Source: Hahellaceae bacterium (lineage in GTDB: Bacteria; Pseudomonadota; Gammaproteobacteria; Pseudomonadales; Oleiphilaceae). From it: 64,000 bases of DNA. Below, one piece after another: positions 25,891 to 34,019 of the stretch (positions are counted from its first letter, which is position 1; each line of letters starts with the position of its first letter). The notes beneath the pieces are model-generated. The model had not been told where the DNA came from. It worked only from the letters and a program-made list of their open reading frames with translations, and did not search any database. The position numbers and the translations under genes are program-made. The DNA is taken from assembly GCA_016716085.1 (NCBI GenBank), contig JADJWY010000009.1, forward strand, positions 62,001 through 126,000, read 5' to 3'.

Positions 25891-25970
25891 AGTTTAAGGT
25901 TTTTGCGTCGGAAATGACTATAAAATGAGCGCTATAGGAATAGGGTGACAAAAAGAAACGAGGATGCGTC

Positions 25971-26384
25971 ATGAACAGAATAATCAGGGTCAGCGCGTTA
26001 AAGGTGAAGTTTCGACCTGAAGCTGCTTCTATCGTCGGTGCGCTGACGGTGGGCGTGCTGATGTGTGTAGGGTCGGTCCAGGCAGAAACGGCACCACTAA
26101 GGGCTGAAAAATCTACCTTGGAGACGATTCAACTTAAATCTCTGGAATCGATTGATCTGGAAGAGGCGGGTATCCCAGGGTCTCTCTCAACCACTGCGGC
26201 GGGCGAGTCCGTTGAAGTCCCGGAAGCGTTAAAGTCTGCGAAGAAGAATGAGCTGGAGCCACGCGATACGCTGGAAGACCTGGGGCGTTTCAATATCCCC
26301 GTCCAGTTTATTGGTAAGCCCGACCCAATGGCGGTCGAAGGGCGCACGTATAATTACGATTACATCTACCGCACACCGCGTTAA
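25971..26384 (+). CDS. Exported hypothetical protein
   Basis: This 137-residue protein has a long signal peptide (positive N-region, then ASIVGALTVGVLMCVGSVQA, cleavage likely after VQA). The mature part is acidic and Glu/Ser/Leu-rich with low complexity, ending in a Tyr-rich segment (TYNYDYIYRTPR). No known family is recognised. Two hairpins without T runs follow (26413-26432 and about 26442-26465), which could stabilise its message or that of the convergent acyl-CoA-binding protein. Confidence 0.65.
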   Translation: MNRIIRVSALKVKFRPEAASIVGALTVGVLMCVGSVQAETAPLRAEKSTLETIQLKSLESIDLEEAGIPGSLSTTAAGESVEVPEALKSAKKNELEPRDTLEDLGRFNIPVQFIGKPDPMAVEGRTYNYDYIYRTPR

Positions 26385-26477
26385 CGACTGATCTCTATCG
26401 TGTGTGGTAAAGCGGCCAGCCTGCGAGCTGGCCGTCACATCTCCAGGTGCCTGTTTGATGGCACCTGATTGCCTGGC

Positions 26478-26750
26478 TTAGCCGACCTTCTTTTTCAGGT
26501 CTTCGATGGTGTCGATGTATTGCTGCATCGCTTTTTCTTTGCTGGTGCCTTTCAGTTTGTCCCACGCATCCCACTTTGCCCGGTTGACGACGTTCATCAT
26601 CCCTGGTCGACTGCCGGTCACATCCCCTTCGGTGGACTGTTTGAACAGTGCATACATCTGCAGCTTCAGCTCATTGGAAGGCTTGAAATCGCCCTCGGCT
26701 GTCTGAACATAGTTAACTGCTGCGTCAAAGGTTTGTTTGATATCCGCCAT
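26478..26750 (-). CDS. Acyl-CoA-binding protein
   Basis: This 90-residue four-helix protein binds long-chain acyl-CoA esters. The family pattern is clear: FDAAVNYVQTAEGDFKPSNELKLQMYALFKQSTEGD, then the RPGMMNVVNRAKWDAWDKLKG block with the Lys and Tyr ligand contacts (YALFKQ, AKWDAW) and AMQQYIDTIEDL. Such proteins are common in eukaryotes and occur in some proteobacteria. It is a single gene, and fits the fatty and branched-chain acyl-CoA genes of the window. Confidence 0.93.
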   Translation of the reverse strand: MADIKQTFDAAVNYVQTAEGDFKPSNELKLQMYALFKQSTEGDVTGSRPGMMNVVNRAKWDAWDKLKGTSKEKAMQQYIDTIEDLKKKVG

Positions 26751-26879
26751 AGCTCGTTCCTTGTATACTCCGCTTTGTGAAGATCAGAAGTATAGCCTTT
26801 CCCGCAGGGGCTCTCCACTCCGCGAGGGCAGATCTTCTGATGTTATTTTAACAATGGTAAATTAATTGCGAGCAGTGGC

Positions 26880-27362
26880 ATGAATCAACTTGAAAAAATC
26901 GTCTCCAAACTGAATCTGTTGCCTGAACGGGTTCGCCCCGCCGCCTTGTCTGCCTTTTTTGGACGTACGGTTAAGTTTGCAGGGACGGCCGGTACCCGCG
27001 TGGAAATGCTGACGCCGAACCGATGTATCGTGACCCTTAAGAATCGCAAGGCGGTTCAGAATCATATTGGTAGTGTGCATGCAATCGCGAATGCATTGAT
27101 TGCAGAATCAGCGACCGGCTATCTGGTCGGAATGAATGTACCCGACTCTGCGGTGCCGGTGATCAAGACGATCAAGCTGGATTACGTCAAGCGATCCAAG
27201 GGGAATATGCGGGCTGAAGCCTGGTTGACGGATGAGCAGGTTGAGCAGATCAAGACCCAGGAAAAAGGGGAAGTCACCGTGGCGGTAAAATTGACTGACG
27301 CTGAAGCCAAAGAACCGGTTCTGGCCGAGATGATCTGGGCCTGGACACCGAAAAAGCGTTAA
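26880..27362 (+). CDS. Hotdog-fold DUF4442 protein (thioesterase-like)
   Basis: This 160-residue protein resembles DUF4442 hotdog proteins, with the early block RPAALSAFFGRTVKFAGTAG, VEMLTPNRCIVTLKNRKAVQNHIGSVHAIA (a pattern of hotdog enzymes, where the H-IGSVHA helix lies in the core), and a C-terminal beta segment. Members are presumed acyl-CoA or related thioesterases, without firm substrates. It overlaps the UvrD-like helicase by 4 bases in convergent orientation and is divergent from the acyl-CoA-binding protein gene. Confidence 0.82.
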   Translation: MNQLEKIVSKLNLLPERVRPAALSAFFGRTVKFAGTAGTRVEMLTPNRCIVTLKNRKAVQNHIGSVHAIANALIAESATGYLVGMNVPDSAVPVIKTIKLDYVKRSKGNMRAEAWLTDEQVEQIKTQEKGEVTVAVKLTDAEAKEPVLAEMIWAWTPKKR

Positions 27363-29347
27363 TCGAAAAACAGGCTTTTGAGTGATCGGTTTGGCGCTGT
27401 CTTGCGTGAGGCTTTTTCGAGGAGCCCCATTTCGTCGAGAAAGGGGCTGGGCTGAGCATCGGGATCTTTGCGGTTATCTGAGGCTTTGGGTGCAATCAGG
27501 GTGAGCGTTTCACGGCAGCGGGTCAGCGCGACGTAAAGAAGGCGGCGCTCGGATTCGAGCTGCTGTTTATCGTCTTCCTGAGTGAGTCCCTGATAGGCAT
27601 AGGGCATGTAGCGCCGGGAGAGACCGAGAATGTAAACGTGATTCCATTCAAGCCCCTTGGTTTTGTGAATGGTGCTGAGCGTCAGGCGGTCATTGCCGGT
27701 CTGGGGTTGTGCAGCGCGTTCACTCAGTGTTCTGAAATGCTCGACCGCCTGTTCGGGTGTGAGTTTCAATTGCGTAAGATAGGTCATCATCTGACGAACG
27801 ATGTTGATGCGCTCCTGGCCCGCTTCGGCGGTCAGGGCCAGATCCTGAATTCCCCGAAATAACTCAGATTCCTCTGCGTACTCCCGCACGACCTTGGCGG
27901 CGTTGCCCCGTGCCTGTTCAAGGTGATTCCACAGGCGGGCGCAACGCTTGAGTTTGAAGCGCTGCAGGCCGTGCAGGTCAGCGGGCAGATCCTCCAGCAG
28001 GCGATCTCCAAAGCGCGATGCAGACTGGGCTGACCGACTGGCTAATAGCTGCAAATCGCCGTCACGCAGACCGACATGGGGAAATTTCAATAGGGCGTGG
28101 AGTCGCTCGCCGCGTTCAGTTGGACTCAACTCGGCGAATTTTCCGGCGGCCAGCTCAAGCAGCGCGATGACCTGGCGCACGTCGGTATTATTCAGAGCGC
28201 CTTTGCCCTGATCGCCCCGGTAGTCAATGCCCTCCGAGAGACACGCCAGTTCAACCGGAACCGATTGGGACCATACCCGAAACAGCACGGCAGACTCACT
28301 CAAGGTGCCGGCCTTTTTTCGCTTTCTCAGGTGCTGGATCAGCATCGTGGTAGGTTGATCCGTCGAGAGCAGACTCACCTGAGTATTGGGATTCGTAGGG
28401 TGAGCACGACAGTGCTGGTTTTTGCGTCCCAGGTTGTGCTGAATCATCTTGTTGGCAATGCTTGCCACGCTGGGGCCGTAGCGAAAACTGAACGTCAATG
28501 ATCGTTCACTGGGCTGGGGGAAGTCGCGTGCAAAGCGTTGCAGGATGAACGCGGGACTTGCGCCGCGAAACTCGTAGATGGTTTGGTCCGGGTCGCCGAC
28601 CACGGTCACTTTGGCACGCTTGCCGGCGATCGCTGTCAGTAGGAGGTGTTGGACATCGTTGGTGTCCTGGTACTCGTCCACGAGAATCATGTCCATGCGG
28701 TCGCTGACCCAGGCACGAATGTCCGGGTTGCCGGCAATCAGTTTGACGGGCTCGTGGAGCATATCAGCATAGCTGATGCGGGATTGGGCCATGCGCCAGG
28801 ATTCAAAACGCTCGATCACCTGGCACAGAAAACCCAGTTCGGCACGAATGCCCATGGCTTGAAACACGCTTTCCAGCGGCTGAAGTGTGGATTTTTTTCG
28901 ATCCAGCAGGCTGGCGGCGAGTTCAACCCATTCCGTTTTGCGGGTTCGCAGGTCATCTGCCAGCGCGCCTGGGGCAGTTTGCTGGATGAGTCGCCAGAGT
29001 TGCCAGTGAATCTCCTGCTCGCTGAGTAGATTATCCTTGAAAGGGGGTAAAAGTCCTCGCTGGATAAAATGGCGGTAGAGACGCAGGCCCATGGCGTGAT
29101 AGGTGCGAATCTCTGGAAGGCGGCTAAAGCGACCGCCAGCCAACTCCGTCAGCTTGCGCTCGAAGTCGGCTTTGGCACTGCGATTAAACATCAGCACCAG
29201 GATCCGTTCCGGCACCATACCCTGTTCCAGCAGGTGTAAAATGCGGTGTGTAAGGGTGGTGGTTTTGCCACTGCCAGCGACGGCGGTAATCACTGTGTGT
29301 GCGAGCTTTGCCTGAATGATCTCATTTTGCTCGTCAGTGAGTTGCAT
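27359..29347 (-). CDS. UvrD/Rep-family superfamily 1 DNA helicase
   Basis: This 662-residue helicase has motif I AVAGSGKTTTLTHR near 23-36, motif II LVDEYQDTND near 235, motif III GDPDQTIYEFRGA, motif IV-like SFRYGPSVASIANKM, motif V TLSTIHKTKGLEW and motif VI VALTRCRETLTL. It is shorter than UvrD or Rep and lacks their C-terminal extension, so it is a separate paralogue; the true uvrD is at 53605. Likely a 3'-5' translocase in repair or replication restart, but the role is not known. It starts 62 bases from the divergent ankyrin lipoprotein gene. Confidence 0.88.
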   Translation of the reverse strand: MQLTDEQNEIIQAKLAHTVITAVAGSGKTTTLTHRILHLLEQGMVPERILVLMFNRSAKADFERKLTELAGGRFSRLPEIRTYHAMGLRLYRHFIQRGLLPPFKDNLLSEQEIHWQLWRLIQQTAPGALADDLRTRKTEWVELAASLLDRKKSTLQPLESVFQAMGIRAELGFLCQVIERFESWRMAQSRISYADMLHEPVKLIAGNPDIRAWVSDRMDMILVDEYQDTNDVQHLLLTAIAGKRAKVTVVGDPDQTIYEFRGASPAFILQRFARDFPQPSERSLTFSFRYGPSVASIANKMIQHNLGRKNQHCRAHPTNPNTQVSLLSTDQPTTMLIQHLRKRKKAGTLSESAVLFRVWSQSVPVELACLSEGIDYRGDQGKGALNNTDVRQVIALLELAAGKFAELSPTERGERLHALLKFPHVGLRDGDLQLLASRSAQSASRFGDRLLEDLPADLHGLQRFKLKRCARLWNHLEQARGNAAKVVREYAEESELFRGIQDLALTAEAGQERINIVRQMMTYLTQLKLTPEQAVEHFRTLSERAAQPQTGNDRLTLSTIHKTKGLEWNHVYILGLSRRYMPYAYQGLTQEDDKQQLESERRLLYVALTRCRETLTLIAPKASDNRKDPDAQPSPFLDEMGLLEKASRKTAPNRSLKSLFFD

Positions 29348-29409
29348 GCCTGCCCCGTTTCTGGAAAGATCGCATTGTAGCTTTTTTCAACAGAGCGAGG
29401 TAAGCAAGG

Positions 29410-30096
29410 GTGCGAATAAAATCAAAAAGTCGCTACCCCCTGGTTCTGGCGGTGAGTGCAGTGGTTCTAATGGGATGCCAGAGTCGCCCCGTTGAAGATC
29501 CATTGGCCGTTGTCAGTTCAGAGCAGTCCAGTGAGCTTGTCACTGCGATCGCACAGGGGAATGAAAAGGATGTTCAATCGCTGATCGCAAAGGGGTATCC
29601 CATCAATGTGACCAGTTCTCAGGGTTCTGCTCTGGATCGGGCGGCGGCCGCGGGGATGGATGCAGCGGTACTGGACATGTTGGCCGGTGGTGCGAATCCG
29701 CGCACGGGTGCAGGGGAGGGCCATGCGACGGCCATTCACTACTACGCCGAACGGGGCAATGTGAGAATGATTCGGGCCTTGGCGTTGGCGGGTGCAGATC
29801 TTGAGGCGACCGATGAGAAGGGGCGAACGCCTCTGGCCGCGGCGTTAACCAAAGGACAGCTCTCGGCGTCTAAAACCCTGATCAGGGCAGGAGCCGACGT
29901 CAACACGAGTTTTGCTGGCCGATCCCTGCTGATGCACATTGTGACTACCAATTCATTGCTGCTTACGCAGTTGATGATTGATGCGGGTGTCGATCTGAAT
30001 TATCGCAATGCTGAGGGTATCAGTGCATTGGATGTTGCCCAGCAAGGCAATCTGCAGGATGTGCAGATGCTGCTGGTTAAATCAGGTGCCGAGTAA
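29410..30096 (+). CDS. Ankyrin-repeat lipoprotein
   Basis: This 228-residue protein starts with GTG and has a lipoprotein signal peptide (YPLVLAVSAVVLMGC, lipobox LMGC). Five or so ankyrin repeats follow from about residue 40: repeats end in patterns such as LIAKGYPINVT, ALAGADLEATDEKGRTPLAAA, LIRAGADVNTS and MIDAGVDLNYRNAEGISALDVA. Ankyrin lipoproteins are likely periplasmic binding modules; some guard against secreted toxins or oxidants, but nothing here proves a partner. Confidence 0.82.
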   Translation: MRIKSKSRYPLVLAVSAVVLMGCQSRPVEDPLAVVSSEQSSELVTAIAQGNEKDVQSLIAKGYPINVTSSQGSALDRAAAAGMDAAVLDMLAGGANPRTGAGEGHATAIHYYAERGNVRMIRALALAGADLEATDEKGRTPLAAALTKGQLSASKTLIRAGADVNTSFAGRSLLMHIVTTNSLLLTQLMIDAGVDLNYRNAEGISALDVAQQGNLQDVQMLLVKSGAE

Positions 30097-30140
30097 GTAC
30101 GAGTAAGTTGTCGTCACATCGGTGATTCAGGGGTGGCGCG

Positions 30141-31019
30141 CTAAAAGAGCCCCTGAATACCTGAAAAGTCCTTGCTCTCATTGCCGAGATTGATCCATTG
30201 CTGGTAAAGCGACTTGGCCAGTGCGCCCATGGGCGTGCTGGAGTGGCTTTGTATTGCCGCTTCCTGTGCCAGTCCCAGATCCTTATTCATCAGGGGCCCT
30301 CCGAAGCCTCCGGTGTAGCCACGACTGGCGGGTACGCTTTCCATGACGCCGGGATAAGGGTTGTAAAGCTCCAATGACCAGTTGCGCCCGGAACTCTGTA
30401 ACATGATCTGAGACAGCACTTTGGGATCCAGGCCTAAATTGACACCTAACTGTAGCGTTTCGGCCGTGCCAATCATGTGAATGGCCAGCAGCATGTTGTT
30501 GCAGATTTTTGCCGATTGACCTGCGCCATGATCCCCTGCATGAAAGATGTGTTTGCCCATGGCCTCGAACAGGGGGCGTGCAGTCTCCAGGTCGGCGCTT
30601 GCGCCGCCTACGATAAAGGTCAATGTGCCTGCGGCTGCGCCGGCTGTTCCGCCTGATACTGGCGCATCAAGCATCCGAAAACCTTTGGCAACGGCATGGC
30701 GGGCAATTTTTTGTGCAATGTCAGGCGCGATGGTCGAGCTGTCGATCAGAAGCTTGTCGGCAGATAGCGTTTCAATAAGCCCGGATTTGCCGAGATAGAC
30801 CTGTTCGGCATGCACTGAGGCGGGCAGCATGGTAATGACGATCTCTGCCTTTTCAGCCGCTTGCAAGGCGGAGCCTGCCAGGGTTGCTCCGGCCGCCGCC
30901 AGCCGCTCCATGGCGGTTGCCTGCAGGTCGAAGACCTGCAGGGAATAGCCGTGTTTGAGTAGATTGAGTGCCATGGGGGCACCCATATTGCCGAGTCCGA
31001 TAAATGCGATGGTTGGCAT
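30141..31019 (-). CDS. mmsB: 3-hydroxyisobutyrate dehydrogenase
   Basis: This enzyme oxidises 3-hydroxyisobutyrate to methylmalonate semialdehyde in valine catabolism. The 292-residue product has the NAD-binding start IAFIGLGNMGAPMALNLLKHG, the substrate motif RMLDAPVSGGTAGA, the catalytic Lys in GAGQSAKICNNMLLA and the family block SSGRNWSLELYNPYPGVM. It lies 57 bases after the 3-hydroxyisobutyryl-CoA hydrolase gene, which makes its substrate. This is the last gene of the valine set. Confidence 0.94.
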   Translation of the reverse strand: MPTIAFIGLGNMGAPMALNLLKHGYSLQVFDLQATAMERLAAAGATLAGSALQAAEKAEIVITMLPASVHAEQVYLGKSGLIETLSADKLLIDSSTIAPDIAQKIARHAVAKGFRMLDAPVSGGTAGAAAGTLTFIVGGASADLETARPLFEAMGKHIFHAGDHGAGQSAKICNNMLLAIHMIGTAETLQLGVNLGLDPKVLSQIMLQSSGRNWSLELYNPYPGVMESVPASRGYTGGFGGPLMNKDLGLAQEAAIQSHSSTPMGALAKSLYQQWINLGNESKDFSGIQGLF

Positions 31020-31076
31020 GGCCGTTCCTCCTCTGAGGGATGTTGTTTTTGTTATTGGCGGGCCGATGGGGTGCGC

Positions 31077-32219
31077 TCAGGCGCCCAGATCGGCCAGCGG
31101 ATGTTCTGCCCATGGTGCGGTATGCAAGTCGTGTAAGAGTTCTGTCTTGACGCCCTGTATCTGCGTAACCGTCCACTGCGGCGCATTATCTTTGTCGATC
31201 AGCAGGGCGCGTACGCCCTCACGGAAATTAGGGTGGCGTGTGCAGTTTACTGCCAGGACCAGTTCGTGTCGGAACACCTCCGGCAAACTCAGTTTGCGTC
31301 CCTCGGTGATTTGCCACCACACCAGATGGGCTGTGACCGGGCAGCCCTGCTCGAGTGATTTTTGTGCTTTTTCCCACCAGGCATCCGGTGCTGGAAGCGA
31401 CAGGATCGCCTGACACACCGCTTCCAGGGTGGGATACTGCGCGATTTCCCGTATCAGTGACTGGTGCTGGGCGATATTACCCTTGGGGCACTGGGCGAGA
31501 TGTTGTTCCTGCCAGGCCCGCAGAACCTGCGTAATGCGGGTGTGGTTGCTTTCAGGACTGGTCCAGTTCACCCGTTGCAAGGCCTCCACAAAGGCATCCA
31601 GCTGGGAGGATGGCAGGAATGCGTCAGCCCAACCGACATCGATGGCATCGGCGGCATTGCAGTGTGCGCCGGTGAGTCCGAGAAACAGTCCGGTTCCGGC
31701 GGGCATGCGACTGAGAAACCAGGTGCCACCGACATCCGGGAACAGCCCGATGGTGATTTCCGGCATGGCCATGCGGGTGCGCTCGGTCACAATACGGTGG
31801 CTGCAACCGGCCATCAAACCAATGCCCCCTCCCATCACGAAGCCGTGGCCCAGGCAGACGATAGGCTTGGGATAGGTGTGGATCAGGTAATCGACACGGT
31901 ATTCCTGCTCGAAGAAGCGCTCATTGTCGGGTGCTGCCTGGCCGTTGGCAGCAACGGCGGCCTGATAGAGGTGGTTAATATCCCCGCCTGCGCAGAAGGC
32001 GCGTTCTCCCACCCCGCGCAGGACGACACACACCACGTGCTCATCCGTCCGCCAGGCCTGAAGCTGTTGCAGAAGACCTTCGATCATATGGGCCGTCAGC
32101 GCATTGAGGCTGGAGGGTGCATTCAGCGTGAGAAGGCCGATGTACTGGCCTCCCGGTACGGGCCGCTTTTCGATGATCAGATTATCGCTGATAGGTGTCG
32201 TGTCCGGTGCTGATGACAT
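31077..32219 (-). CDS. 3-hydroxyisobutyryl-CoA hydrolase (enoyl-CoA hydratase/isomerase family)
   Basis: This 380-residue crotonase-fold enzyme releases 3-hydroxyisobutyrate from its CoA ester, avoiding build-up of reactive methacrylyl-CoA. The N-terminal core has LTLNAPSSLNALTAHMI, GVGERAFCAGGDI, GHGFVMGGGIGLMAGCSHRIVTE and MPEITIGLFPDVGGTWFLSRM. The C-terminal extension (to 380) with FRHELVLAVNCTRHPNFREGVRALLIDKD is the mark of the hydrolase subgroup. It follows the enoyl-CoA hydratase gene by 18 bases. Confidence 0.9.
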   Translation of the reverse strand: MSSAPDTTPISDNLIIEKRPVPGGQYIGLLTLNAPSSLNALTAHMIEGLLQQLQAWRTDEHVVCVVLRGVGERAFCAGGDINHLYQAAVAANGQAAPDNERFFEQEYRVDYLIHTYPKPIVCLGHGFVMGGGIGLMAGCSHRIVTERTRMAMPEITIGLFPDVGGTWFLSRMPAGTGLFLGLTGAHCNAADAIDVGWADAFLPSSQLDAFVEALQRVNWTSPESNHTRITQVLRAWQEQHLAQCPKGNIAQHQSLIREIAQYPTLEAVCQAILSLPAPDAWWEKAQKSLEQGCPVTAHLVWWQITEGRKLSLPEVFRHELVLAVNCTRHPNFREGVRALLIDKDNAPQWTVTQIQGVKTELLHDLHTAPWAEHPLADLGA

Positions 32220-32237
32220 GGCGTCTTCCTTATGTGC

Positions 32238-33038
32238 TCAGGCATTTTTCCAAACGGGCGGACGTTTTTCCAGAAAGGCATTCACCCCTTCCTTTTGGTC
32301 TTCCGTATCGAACAGATCGACGAAACGCTCGCGTTCCAGTGGCAAGGCCTGCGACATCGGGGCTGAGCGGCCGGCCTGGATGAGATGCTTACAGGCTCGC
32401 ACGGCGGGTGGACTCTGACGTCCGGCTTGCTGCGCCCAGTTCAGGGCTTCCGATAGCACCTGTGCACGGGGGACGCAGGCCTCAACAAGACCGATGGACA
32501 GTGCCTGCGAAGCCTTGAGTTTTTCGCCGAGGAGAATCATGCGTTTGGCCCACCCTTCGCCGACCAGCCAGCTGAGGTTTTGCGTGCCACCGGCACAGGG
32601 CAACAACCCAACGCTGGCCTCGGGCAAGGCCATAATGGCTTCCTCAGCGGCGATTCGCAAATCACATGCCAGTGCACATTCAAGTCCGCCCCCCATTGCA
32701 TAGCCGTTAATTGCTGCGATGGATACACCGTCAAAGGCGCTGAGAGCCTCGAACGCCTCTCCGAACAGTCGGGCCATGCGCCTCGCACGGGCTTTGTCGC
32801 CATCGGCAAAAAGCTTCAGATCTGCGCCTGCCGAAAAAAATTTATCGCCGGCACCCGTGAGAATCAGACAGGTCGTCGCCCGGTCCTGGTTCAAGGCCTT
32901 GATCAGAACAGGTAAGGCGGTCAATGACGCTTCGTCCCAGGTGTTCGCCGCCGGATTATTGAGGGTCAGGATGGCGATATGGTTTTCGTAGCGCAGTTCC
33001 AGTTTGGATGTGCCTGAATGGGGGCGTGTGGGCGTCAT
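32238..33038 (-). CDS. Enoyl-CoA hydratase (valine catabolism)
   Basis: This 266-residue crotonase-fold enzyme probably hydrates methacrylyl-CoA in valine breakdown. It shows AILTLNNPAANTW, GAGDKFFSAGADLKLFADG (oxyanion hole), NGYAMGGGLECALACDLRIA and the catalytic-Glu block MALPEASVGLLPCAGGTQNLSWLVG. It begins the ech-hydrolase-mmsB group. Its promoter would have to lie in the 127 bases between its start and the IS element, or inside the IS. In related bacteria the upstream neighbour would be an acyl-CoA dehydrogenase; here that gene lies 5 kb away. Confidence 0.9.
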   Translation of the reverse strand: MTPTRPHSGTSKLELRYENHIAILTLNNPAANTWDEASLTALPVLIKALNQDRATTCLILTGAGDKFFSAGADLKLFADGDKARARRMARLFGEAFEALSAFDGVSIAAINGYAMGGGLECALACDLRIAAEEAIMALPEASVGLLPCAGGTQNLSWLVGEGWAKRMILLGEKLKASQALSIGLVEACVPRAQVLSEALNWAQQAGRQSPPAVRACKHLIQAGRSAPMSQALPLERERFVDLFDTEDQKEGVNAFLEKRPPVWKNA

Positions 33039-33165
33039 TGTTTTACAACCTTAAGTGATGTCAATTGATATAGCCATAACCACCCTGTAACTGTAAAGCA
33101 TTCGATGTGAACATCGAGGACAGATTAACTGCGGTTTGCTTAGCGTCACGCCCCAGGAAGGTCTA
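33039..33165. other. Gap between ech and the IS, with a possible 5' remnant of the FIST gene
   Basis: On the plus strand an open frame reads DVNIEDRLTAVCLASRPRKV (GTG at 33107) right up to the IS. The LTAVCLASRP part would suit the first beta strand of a FIST_N domain, and after the IS the FIST frame resumes with NELVESIFDVLE. Joining the two after removing one target copy leaves the frames off by one, so the join is not clean. The region must also hold the ech promoter. Confidence 0.35.
33164..33165 (+). repeat. Target-site duplication, left copy (TA)
   Basis: TA before the IS left end is matched by TA at 34020-34021 after the right end. The preceding C is also shared (CTA), so 2 or 3 bases are possible. 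Both are known for IS5-family IS427-group elements. Confidence 0.65.
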
Positions 33166-33181
33166 GGGGCTGTGGACATTT
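33166..33181 (+). repeat. IS terminal inverted repeat, left
   Basis: GGGGCTGTGGACATTT matches the reverse complement of the right end at 15 of 16 positions (position 4 differs). Confidence 0.92.
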
Positions 33182-33930
33182 CACATCGGCAAGCATAAAT
33201 ATGAGCACGCGATGGCCTCTGTGCTTTCGTAGTTTCGTCCGAGTTTATCGTACCGGGTAGCAACGCCTCTGAACCGCTTAAGGTTGGCAAACGCATTTTC
33301 GACCAGGTGTCTTTGTTTATATAAGTGCCGGTCAAAAGTCGGATTTTCTCGTTTCGAATTTCGTTTTCGCGGGATGACTGCCTTGCCACCTCTCGCCTCT
33401 ATCATCTCTCTGATTCGCTCACTTTCATAGCCTTTATCCATAATGAAAAACTCCGTGCCTGGAAGTGATTCGATAATGCCTGGGGCCTCGGTGCAGTCAT
33501 TCACTTCGCCGCCGGTAATATTAAACGCTATTGGCAAGCCATATGCATCGATCGCCAGATGTATCTTGGATGTCCTGCCAGCTCTGCTTTTTCCAATGGC
33601 TTGAGGTGATTTGCCAATTGCCCCTGCGCTATGCTGATGGGCCTTTACATAGCTTCCATCGATAAAAACCCACTCCAAGTCCGGCTCGAAAATCAAAGCA
33701 TCGAGCAGACAACGCCAGATTCCTTTCTTAGACCAGACGTTAAATTTCCGGTACACCGAATTCCACTTTCCAAACTGTTCAGGGATATCCCTCCAGGGGC
33801 AACCTACACGCATTCGATAGAGGATGCCTTCTACCATCATGCGCAGATTGCGCTTGTCATAAATACTGAATTGAAGCATGATCCTTTTCAGCTTTGACCA
33901 CAGCTCGTCACTGAGCATGTATCGGGGCAT
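33181..33930 (-). CDS. IS5-family DDE transposase
   Basis: This 249-residue transposase moves the surrounding IS. It has an N-terminal DUF4096-type domain (MLSDELWSKLKRI, GCPWRDIPEQFGKWNSVYRKF) and a DDE core: first Asp in WVFIDGSYVKAHQHS near 92, second in FIMDKGYESERI near 167, Glu in RHLVENAFANLKRFRG near 211. The frame is unbroken, with no programmed shift, so the element may still be active. The stop codon touches the left inverted repeat. The gene is visibly richer in A+T than its neighbours, a sign of recent arrival. Confidence 0.93.
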   Translation of the reverse strand: MPRYMLSDELWSKLKRIMLQFSIYDKRNLRMMVEGILYRMRVGCPWRDIPEQFGKWNSVYRKFNVWSKKGIWRCLLDALIFEPDLEWVFIDGSYVKAHQHSAGAIGKSPQAIGKSRAGRTSKIHLAIDAYGLPIAFNITGGEVNDCTEAPGIIESLPGTEFFIMDKGYESERIREMIEARGGKAVIPRKRNSKRENPTFDRHLYKQRHLVENAFANLKRFRGVATRYDKLGRNYESTEAIACSYLCLPM

Positions 33931-34003
33931 TGCAAGCTCTTTTGTTGTTGTGTGAGAACTACAATATTACGAGCTTGCTCTTACTTTTCAATGCCTTACG
34001 CGC

Positions 34004-34019
34004 AAATGTCCACAGGCCC
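34004..34019 (-). repeat. IS terminal inverted repeat, right
   Basis: AAATGTCCACAGGCCC is the partner of the left repeat. The ATG at 34006, the closest start for the downstream kinase frame, lies within it. Confidence 0.92.

Larger units (their letters stand above)
33166..34019 (-). mobile_element. IS5-family insertion sequence, IS427-like, complete
   Basis: This 854-base element has terminal inverted repeats of 16 bases with one mismatch (33166-33181 and 34004-34019), a TA (or CTA) target duplication and one intact transposase gene on the minus strand. Size and TA duplication fit the IS427 group of the IS5 family. It sits at the 5' edge of the FIST-kinase coding sequence and between that gene and ech, and its right end supplies the present start codons of the kinase frame. 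No second copy is in the window. Confidence 0.92.

Noticed and set aside
33051..33389. Second minus-strand protein at the IS left end
   Set aside because: It is an alternate frame overlapping the transposase and shows no family resemblance.
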